Positions 58,934-64,000 of a DNA stretch of 64,000 nt are shown one piece after another. Under the pieces are notes generated by a model. The model was not told where the DNA came from. It saw nothing but the letters and a program-made list of their open reading frames with translations, and did not search any database. Each line of letters starts with the position of its first letter. The first letter of the stretch is position 1. The translations under genes and the position numbers were made by a program. The stretch is taken from assembly GCA_964539805.1 (NCBI GenBank), contig CAZIKN010000013.1, positions 15,420 to 79,419 on the forward strand, in the 5' to 3' direction. This DNA is from M3007 sp964539805. Its GTDB lineage: Bacteria; Bacteroidota; Bacteroidia; Chitinophagales; Saprospiraceae.

Positions 58934-58999
58934 TAAGGGGATGATCCGTGAAAGCGGAATAACAATTTAAACAGCCAGTGCAGCAATCCACAACAACAA

Positions 59000-59120
59000 T
59001 GTGAGGTGATGAAATCAGGCAGCCATGCCCTCCTGTCTCGGGGGTGGGGAATCTGGGACAAATCGCGCCTTTAGCGCGACTAACTACCCTGTGAAGGTTC
59101 GAGTCCTTCCCTTACAGCCA
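59000..59120 (+). ncRNA. tRNA-like RNA with 48-nt insert, copy 1
   Basis: 121 nt. The 7-bp acceptor stem is TGTGAGG (59000-59006) with CCTTACA (59110-59116, one G-U), discriminator G and an encoded CCA (59118-59120). The T-arm is canonical: GAAGG, loop TTCGAGT, CCTTC (59093-59109). T8 is present; the D-arm is ATG / CAT (59009-59011, 59024-59026) with a loop carrying A14-like and AGGCA (G18 G19 A21) signatures. An anticodon-type arm CCCTC, loop CTGTCTC, GGGGG (59028-59044) puts GUC after U33, but has a pyrimidine at position 37. Then 48 nt replace the variable loop and contain the hairpin TCGCGC-CTTTA-GCGCGA (59063-59079). It could be a divergent tRNA, a tRNA mimic or a processed regulatory RNA. 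The identity is unknown. Confidence 0.72.
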
Positions 59121-59152
59121 TAAAAAAACCAAAGTGCAATCCACAACAACAA

Positions 59153-59273
59153 TGTGAGGTGATGAAATCAGGCAGCCATGCCCTCCTGTCTCGGGGGTGG
59201 GGAATCTGGGATAAACCGCGCCTTTAGCGCGGCTAACTACCCTGTGAAGGTTCGAGTCCTTCCCTTACAGCCA
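59153..59273 (+). ncRNA. tRNA-like RNA with 48-nt insert, copy 2
   Basis: 121 nt, 153 bp downstream of copy 1 and identical except at three positions. All acceptor, D-arm, anticodon-type arm, T-arm and CCA bases are unchanged. Two of the differences are the outer pair of the insert hairpin, T-A in copy 1 and C-G here (CCGCGC-CTTTA-GCGCGG, 59216-59232), so pairing is kept. The third is C to T in the GGGACAAA stretch. The preceding 22 bp (GTGCAATCCACAACAACAA) also repeat those before copy 1. Both copies should come from one transcript. Confidence 0.72.
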
Positions 59274-59313
59274 TAAAACAGCCATGCAACAATCCACAAC
59301 AGCAGCAATCTTT
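59274..59313 (+). repeat. Truncated start of a third repeat unit
   Basis: After copy 2 the sequence reads CAGCCATGCAACAATCCACA then ACAGCAGCAATC. This matches the spacer that precedes the other copies (CAGCCAGTGCAGCAATCCAC then AACAACAATG) but breaks off before the acceptor stem. It suggests that the array once had, or can gain, another copy. Confidence 0.6.
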
Positions 59314-59345
59314 GCTCGAATAACGCTACTATAAATCCATTTGAC

Positions 59346-59353
59346 TACCTTTG
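59346..59353 (+). promoter_or_regulatory. Bacteroidota -7 element for the glycosyltransferase gene
   Basis: TACCTTTG, exact TAnnTTTG, 25 nt before the ATG at 59379. Confidence 0.65.
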
Positions 59354-59378
59354 CGCCTCTTTTTATGAACATTACATT

Positions 59379-60101
59379 ATGAGCCAAACGCTTTCCATCG
59401 TCATTCCCGCGTACAATGAGGAACGCACTATTCACCGTATTTTGGACAAAGTAAAATCGGTTGAATTGATTCAAGGATTGAAAAAGGAAATTATTATTAC
59501 AAACGACTGCTCCAAGGATGACACCGAAGGGGCCATTCATCGTTATATGGCCGCCAACCCTGAGTTGAACATCCAATACCGCAAACATGAGGTTAATCAG
59601 GGTAAAGGCGCGGCACTGCATACCGGGATCCAACATGCCACAGGCGATTTTATCATTATTCAAGACGCTGATTTAGAATACGATCCGGCAGAATACAATA
59701 TTTTATTGCGCCCCATTTTGGATGGCTATGCTGATGTGGTGTTCGGCTCGCGTTTTATGGGTGGGCGGCCCCATCGAATCCTGTTTTTTTGGCATAGCAT
59801 AGGGAATAAGTTCCTGACCTTTATTTCAAACATGTTCACCAACCTGAACCTGACGGACATGGAAACCTGCTATAAACTGTTCAAAGCCAACACGTTAAAA
59901 AGTCTTCACCTCAAAGAAAAACGCTTTGGGTTTGAGCCTGAAGTGACCGCCAAAATCAGCCGTATCCCGGATATTCGCATCTACGAGGTGGGCATATCCT
60001 ATTACGGACGCTCCTATGCTGAAGGGAAAAAAATAGGTGCCAAAGATGGCTTCCGGGCCATTTACTGCATATTAAAGTATAACCTTTGGGCGAAAGGCTA
60101 A
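59379..60101 (+). CDS. Family 2 glycosyltransferase (polyprenyl-phosphate sugar transferase-like)
   Basis: 240 residues. GT-A fold of the dolichol-phosphate-mannose-synthase type: SIVIPAYNEERTIHRILDKV at 6-25, IIITNDCSKDDTE near 49, the acidic metal-binding motif IIQDADLEYDPAEY near 92-105, and VVFGSRFMGG near 119. It has no C-terminal membrane helices, so it is a soluble or peripheral enzyme. It probably charges a polyprenyl phosphate with a sugar for the cell envelope. It has its own promoter and is followed by the helicase gene 114 bp downstream. Confidence 0.94.
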   Translation: MSQTLSIVIPAYNEERTIHRILDKVKSVELIQGLKKEIIITNDCSKDDTEGAIHRYMAANPELNIQYRKHEVNQGKGAALHTGIQHATGDFIIIQDADLEYDPAEYNILLRPILDGYADVVFGSRFMGGRPHRILFFWHSIGNKFLTFISNMFTNLNLTDMETCYKLFKANTLKSLHLKEKRFGFEPEVTAKISRIPDIRIYEVGISYYGRSYAEGKKIGAKDGFRAIYCILKYNLWAKG

Positions 60102-60215
60102 AGTAAAATTTTACATAACATCTTGCAAACATGCGACGCGCCCCGTAAATTCGTCGTACATTGCGCTTTTTCAACGTTTTATCAATTTTGCGGAAGAACA
60201 ATTTCGCAACCACGC

Positions 60216-61898
60216 ATGACATTTAAAGAATTAGGCCTTGCAGACGAACTGCTCAAAGGCATTGAAGCCCTCGGCTTCGAAACCCCAACTCCTGTTCAGG
60301 AATTAGTGATCCCGGTAGCGCTGCAATCAGACCAGGACATCATCGCTTTGGCCCAAACCGGCACCGGAAAAACCGCCGCATTCGGCCTTCCGCTCCTCCA
60401 GCGCATTAACCCCCGCGAACGCGGCATTCAGGCCCTCGTCATCTGTCCAACCCGCGAACTGTGCGTCCAAGTGGCCAGTGATCTTGAAAACTACTCCCAA
60501 TTCGCGCATCAGTACAAGGTAGTAGCCGTATATGGCGGTGCAAGCATAGAACAACAGATCCGCCAGATAAAGGACGGTGCCCAGATCGTAGTGGCCACGC
60601 CAGGCCGACTCATGGACCTCATTACCCGAAAGGCCGCACGCTTGGAACAAGTGGCCCGTGTGGTACTGGACGAGGCTGATGAAATGCTCAATATGGGCTT
60701 TAAAGAAGCCATTGACTTTATCCTGGCCGCCTGCACTGACCGCGAAACCATCTGGCTTTTTTCGGCAACCATGCCCTCCGAGGTGCGCGCTATTGCGGCC
60801 AACTACATGAAAGCGCCCCAAGAGCTCACCATCGGACGCAAAAATCAAATGAACGAAAACATCGAGCACCAATACTATGTGTGCCGTGCCGATGATCGCT
60901 TCGCTACCCTCAAGCGTGTGGTGGATGCTCTGCCCGGTATCTATGCCCTTATTTTCTGCCGCACCAAAATAGAAACCCAGGAAGTGGCAGAGCAAATGAT
61001 CCGCGATGGTTATAATGCTGACGCACTGCATGGCGACCTGGCACAGGCTGACCGCGACCGCGTGATGCAGCGCTTTCGCGAAAACAACCTCCAACTGCTC
61101 ATCGCCACAGATGTGGCCGCGCGCGGGTTGGACGTGCAAAACATTAGTCACGTCATCAATTACGGCTTGCCTGACGAGCCTGAAGTATATACCCACCGCA
61201 GCGGACGCACCGGACGCGCAGGTAAAACCGGGGTGAGTATCAGCATCATTACCTCTAAGTACGAGGAAAAACTGCGCCTTATCGAGCGCCGCACCAAGGC
61301 TGTCTTTACCAAAAAGATGATCCCTTCCGGCATAGAAGTTTGTGAGCAGCAGCTCTACCACATCATCAATAATATCCGTAGCCAAGAGGTACATTACGCT
61401 GAAATAGAGCCTTTTATGGGCCGAATTTACCAAGATTTGGAAGACCTTAGCAAGGAAGAACTGATCAAGCGATTCGCCAGTGTGGAGTTCAACCGCTTCC
61501 TTGCTTATTACCGAAATGCACCGGATATTAACATTTACCCCAAAAACGACCAGCGCGCAAAAGCCCAAAAAGTGGCCACAGCCGGTACTATGCACCGCCT
61601 TTTTGTCAATGTCGGGGAAATGGATGGCGTCACGAAAAAAGATTTTATCAAATTGCTTTCGCGAGCCTTCAACGTGCCGCCAACAAGCATAGGCCACATT
61701 GACCTTAGCCGCTCATACCTTCACTTTGATGTGGATGCAGGTTTTGTGTCCGTGATCCGCAATGGTATTGGCGAATTTACCATCAATGGCCGCCGCCTCC
61801 GCGTGGATGATGCAAGCGACCGAAAAGTCAAGGCTTCCAAAGAAGACCGATTTTTTGATAAATGGGAGAAAAAAGGCCCGAAAAAGAAACGATTCTAA
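60216..61898 (+). CDS. DEAD-box ATP-dependent RNA helicase (DeaD/CsdA-like)
   Basis: 560 residues from the ATG at 60216 (MTFKELGLADELLKGIEALGFETPTPVQELVIP, the Q motif); the 31-codon upstream extension has no family sequence. Motifs: I AQTGTGKT, Ia PTRELCVQVA, Ib TPGRLMD, II DEAD, III SAT, IV ALIFCRT, V ATDVAARGLDV, VI HRSGRTGRAGKTG. A C-terminal DbpA-type RNA-binding domain (RLFVNVGEMDGVTKKDFIKLLSRAF) and a basic tail (WEKKGPKKKRF) follow. Such enzymes help ribosome assembly and mRNA turnover, especially in the cold. The 3' end overlaps the next gene by 37 nt. Confidence 0.95.
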   Translation: MTFKELGLADELLKGIEALGFETPTPVQELVIPVALQSDQDIIALAQTGTGKTAAFGLPLLQRINPRERGIQALVICPTRELCVQVASDLENYSQFAHQYKVVAVYGGASIEQQIRQIKDGAQIVVATPGRLMDLITRKAARLEQVARVVLDEADEMLNMGFKEAIDFILAACTDRETIWLFSATMPSEVRAIAANYMKAPQELTIGRKNQMNENIEHQYYVCRADDRFATLKRVVDALPGIYALIFCRTKIETQEVAEQMIRDGYNADALHGDLAQADRDRVMQRFRENNLQLLIATDVAARGLDVQNISHVINYGLPDEPEVYTHRSGRTGRAGKTGVSISIITSKYEEKLRLIERRTKAVFTKKMIPSGIEVCEQQLYHIINNIRSQEVHYAEIEPFMGRIYQDLEDLSKEELIKRFASVEFNRFLAYYRNAPDINIYPKNDQRAKAQKVATAGTMHRLFVNVGEMDGVTKKDFIKLLSRAFNVPPTSIGHIDLSRSYLHFDVDAGFVSVIRNGIGEFTINGRRLRVDDASDRKVKASKEDRFFDKWEKKGPKKKRF

Positions 61899-62869
61899 AA
61901 GCGTCTGTTGAAAAAGCATTGTGCTATTTTGACATTTTCTCCTACCCCTTACTTGCTGAGGAAGTGTGGGCTTTTTGCCTTGACGTGCCCAGCACTCCCG
62001 CAGAAATAGAGGCCGCCCTGCAATCACTGGTATTGGAAGGTATTGTTGCAAGCCACACAGTGCCTGGCCCGCAGGGCACTGAGCGGAAGACTTACTACAG
62101 CATTGAAGATTCAGTATATCGTTTGGATGAGGCAACTTTTGAGCAGTTGTCTCATCCTCCCCCCTCCAGCTCTTTGCCTCATCGCGTTCTGAAGCGCCAG
62201 GAATACAACCAAAGGGCTGATAACTTGCTTCCCCTGGCCTACCAGATGGGGCGGTTTATAGGTGCCTTCCCTTTTGTGCGCGGCGTGTTTATTTCTGGCT
62301 CCCTATCCAAACATGCCATGAAGCCCGACAGCGATATTGATTTTTTTATCGTCACAAAACCTGAACGCTTGTGGATTGCGCGTACCCTGTTGGCTTGTTT
62401 TAAAAAAATTTTTCTTTTTAATTCCCATAAATACTTCTGTATCAACTATTTTGTTGATACAGATCACCTCGAAATAGAGGATAAAAACTTGTTTACAGCG
62501 GTAGAGACCGTAACCTTGATTCCTGTGTATGGCAAGGAGTGGTATCATGATTTTTGTCATCAAAATGGCTGGGCATGGCGCCTGTTTCCCAATATGGCTT
62601 CCAGACCGACGGAAAAAACTCCTCCCCACCAACGATCCATAGGCAAAAAAATATTGGAATACACCCTTTCTGGCGCATGGGCGACGCAACTCGACCGTTT
62701 TCTCATGCGGGTGACCGTCCGATTTTGGCGGCGCAAATTCCGTGATTATGATCCCGACCTGTTTGAGCAGGCTTTCCGATCGGCACCCCACCTTTCCAAG
62801 CATCACCCGCAATACTTTCAAAAACAGGTCCTTGATGCGCTGTCCAACGCTGCCCAAAAAGAAAATTAG
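61862..62869 (+). CDS. Nucleotidyltransferase-domain protein
   Basis: 335 residues. A winged-helix-like N-terminal part at about 15-95 (ALCYFDIFSYPLLAEEVWAFC; LQSLVLEGIVASH) is followed by a minimal nucleotidyltransferase core: FISGSLSKHAMKPDSDIDFFIVT near 143-165, with the Gly-Ser and Asp-x-Asp metal-binding residues. The C-terminal half is helical. Substrate unknown; the layout is a known Bacteroidota family. It begins inside the last 37 bp of the helicase gene in another frame, so the two are co-transcribed. Confidence 0.88.
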   Translation: MGEKRPEKETILKASVEKALCYFDIFSYPLLAEEVWAFCLDVPSTPAEIEAALQSLVLEGIVASHTVPGPQGTERKTYYSIEDSVYRLDEATFEQLSHPPPSSSLPHRVLKRQEYNQRADNLLPLAYQMGRFIGAFPFVRGVFISGSLSKHAMKPDSDIDFFIVTKPERLWIARTLLACFKKIFLFNSHKYFCINYFVDTDHLEIEDKNLFTAVETVTLIPVYGKEWYHDFCHQNGWAWRLFPNMASRPTEKTPPHQRSIGKKILEYTLSGAWATQLDRFLMRVTVRFWRRKFRDYDPDLFEQAFRSAPHLSKHHPQYFQKQVLDALSNAAQKEN

Positions 62870-62910
62870 GAAAATTAGAGTAAGAGATATAAAGATTCAG
62901 GGAACAGATT

Positions 62911-62918
62911 TATTTTTG
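62911..62918 (+). promoter_or_regulatory. Bacteroidota -7 element for the small membrane protein gene
   Basis: TATTTTTG, exact TAnnTTTG, 64 nt before the ATG at 62983. Confidence 0.5.
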
Positions 62919-62982
62919 TCTGTTCAATTGTTCACCTTTCCTGTCCGAATGATAAGGATATGGATTATTAAACTGTTTATTT

Positions 62983-63114
62983 ATGTCTACCAAACACAAA
63001 CCCTCCAAGAATCAGTTTGAAAAACTTGATCAGGAGGACAACCGTAAATTCATGATTGTTTTGGTCGTTGCCACGGTGGCGCTCATGGCGATTATGTACT
63101 TGATCTTTGCCTAA
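62983..63114 (+). CDS. Small single-span membrane protein (43 residues)
   Basis: ATG at 62983 to TAA at 63112-63114. It has a basic, polar N-terminus (MSTKHKPSKNQFEKLDQED) and then a membrane helix at about 23-43 (FMIVLVVATVALMAIMYLIFA). This is a plausible tail-anchored microprotein. It starts 113 bp after the nucleotidyltransferase gene behind its own -7 element, and its stop lies 2 nt before the methyltransferase start. No family is recognised. Confidence 0.65.
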   Translation: MSTKHKPSKNQFEKLDQEDNRKFMIVLVVATVALMAIMYLIFA

Positions 63115-63116
63115 GG

Positions 63117-63683
63117 TTGAAAACCCGAATAGCCAACTCAGGCAAATCATCCATCAGACAGCAGTATGAAACCCATGGTGCAGAGGCTTATTACCAGCAC
63201 CATGCGGAGGCATACGAAAATCCTCATTTTATTGAAATACAACGACTTATACTGCAAAATCAGCACCGCCTCGACTGCTCGGCGGTGCTTGATTTTGCCG
63301 CTGGCGGAGGTGAGGTCACTCAAGTGCTCCAACAAATGGGCTTTCACCAAACCATAGGTTGTGATCCCTTCACGTTTGAACTGTACGAAAAAAATACGGC
63401 CAGGCCCTGTCTTCGTTTTTCCTTTAAGGACGTGATTAAGGGTGCCCTGCAAGGTCAGTATTTTTCCTCGGTCATCAGTTCCTTTGCCCTTCATCTTTGC
63501 CCGGAGAAAGACCTTTATCCCCTGTTTTGGAACCTGCTTCAAACAACTGCGGTAGTAGTGTTTATCACTCCGCACAAGCGCCCCGAAACGGAGCACTTGC
63601 CCGGCATAAAAACCTTGTTTGAAGACTACGTGTTGACGGAAAGGGGCAAAAAAGTGCGCTTAAAGGCCATTGCCTCCCTGTAA
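63117..63683 (+). CDS. SAM-dependent methyltransferase (class I)
   Basis: 188 residues with a TTG start at 63117, chosen because the conserved-looking N-terminal helix (SIRQQYETHGAEAYYQHHAEAYENPH) begins a few residues later and no ATG is available. The SAM-binding glycine motif is AVLDFAAGGGEVTQVL near 56-71, the acidic residue after strand 2 is in TIGCDPFTFELYEKN, and SVISSFALHLCPE is the post-motif strand. The substrate is unknown. It follows the 43-residue gene after 2 nt, so translation may be coupled. Confidence 0.85.
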   Translation: MKTRIANSGKSSIRQQYETHGAEAYYQHHAEAYENPHFIEIQRLILQNQHRLDCSAVLDFAAGGGEVTQVLQQMGFHQTIGCDPFTFELYEKNTARPCLRFSFKDVIKGALQGQYFSSVISSFALHLCPEKDLYPLFWNLLQTTAVVVFITPHKRPETEHLPGIKTLFEDYVLTERGKKVRLKAIASL

Positions 63684-63858
63684 CCGATTTTAAGGCAAAA
63701 GCCGCCGTATAAAAACTTTAACACTCCGCCGAATCAAAAAGTAGCACCCATATTTCGGGGTTCTAATAGTTTTGTGCCGAAACCAGCGCTTGCATAGATT
63801 TTTACGATCGGGTCAAGCACTAAATATCCATTCATTTTAAAAACTGATTTTTTACGCA

Positions 63859-64000
63859 ATGAAAAAATTGTTCTTCATCCTGCTTTTTTGCCTTGTTGGC
63901 ATCCTCCAATCCAATGCACAGGAATATAAGTCTGCCATTGGCCTTAGGCTTGGTTATCCTGCTTCCATTACATTCAAACAATTCATCAGTGAACAGGGCG
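63859..64000 (+). CDS. Secreted protein, N-terminal part (outer-membrane beta-barrel-like)
   Basis: Starts at the ATG at 63859 and runs off the right edge; 47 residues are visible. A signal peptide (MKKLFFILLFCLVGILQSNA) is followed by QEYKSAIGLRLGYPASITFKQF. Its alternating polar/hydrophobic pattern with an early Gly-x-Arg-x-Gly-Tyr is common at the first strand of small Bacteroidota outer-membrane barrels. The upstream gap of 175 bp has no clear promoter. Confidence 0.65.
   Translation, partial: MKKLFFILLFCLVGILQSNAQEYKSAIGLRLGYPASITFKQFISEQG

Noticed and set aside
59063..59079. The insert hairpin as the true anticodon arm (loop CCTTTAG, anticodon UUU for Lys)
   Set aside because: Position 33 would be C rather than U, and 56 nt would separate it from the acceptor stem; the CCCTC/GGGGG arm fits the tRNA spacing better.
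59000..59120. tmRNA or an intron-containing ordinary tRNA
   Set aside because: There is no tag reading frame or tmRNA 5' signature, and removing any single insert does not leave a standard 17-nt anticodon arm plus 5-nt variable loop.
60327..61697. A 456-residue minus-strand open frame opposite the helicase gene
   Set aside because: Antisense shadow of a clear DEAD-box helicase with all motifs on the other strand.

Overview
The window looks like chromosomal DNA of a member of the Bacteroidota, most likely a Saprospiria-type (Lewinella/Haliscomenobacter-like) bacterium; the lineage is inferred from gene content and was not checked by any search. The signs are: many promoters of the Bacteroidota form TAnnTTTG; four large secreted proteins ending in type IX secretion (T9SS) sorting domains; a FecI sigma / FecR anti-sigma / TonB-receptor set; and SprB-like repeats.

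Layout. 1-4 kb: an ECF sigma factor, a TPR-bearing membrane regulator and the start of a secreted protein run leftward, with a secreted caspase-family protein running the other way, followed by an unrecognised secreted protein. 6-16 kb: a T9SS/dockerin protein, an ECF42-type sigma factor with its YCII partner, truA, an AIM24-like protein, a Nudix hydrolase, an AlkZ-like DNA glycosylase and aroA. 15.9-20.4 kb: a TonB receptor, FecR and FecI, with aroA 2 nt behind the receptor. 20.6-25.6 kb: two T9SS cargo proteins, one built of 51-residue cysteine repeats and one gingipain-type C25 peptidase. 26-43 kb: housekeeping genes (smpB, asnS) mixed with SRPBCC/glyoxalase genes, a LytTR regulator, a peptide-binding ABC protein, an RsbW-like kinase and a 2056-residue alpha-2-macroglobulin.

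43.3-57.3 kb is an accessory zone. It holds insertion-sequence debris, an HxlR/SDR/oxidoreductase cluster with twin operators and a collapsed hydrolase gene, a DUF2971 gene, a 1943-residue T9SS metalloprotease flanked by long inverted repeats (the left one split by a small mobile element), and a type II restriction-modification module. In that module the methyltransferase carries a nuclease-like tail and the MjaI-type endonuclease gene has an in-frame stop near its start.

57.3-64 kb returns to core genes (TatD, SpoU methyltransferase, glycosyltransferase, DEAD-box helicase, nucleotidyltransferase). In the middle, at 58.85-59.3 kb, lies the most unusual object: a strong promoter and a boxA-like leader followed by two tandem 121-nt RNAs. 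Each has a complete tRNA acceptor stem, T-arm, D-loop signature and encoded CCA, but also a 48-nt insert where the variable loop should be. Two of the three differences between the copies form a compensatory base-pair change, which argues for a real structured RNA.
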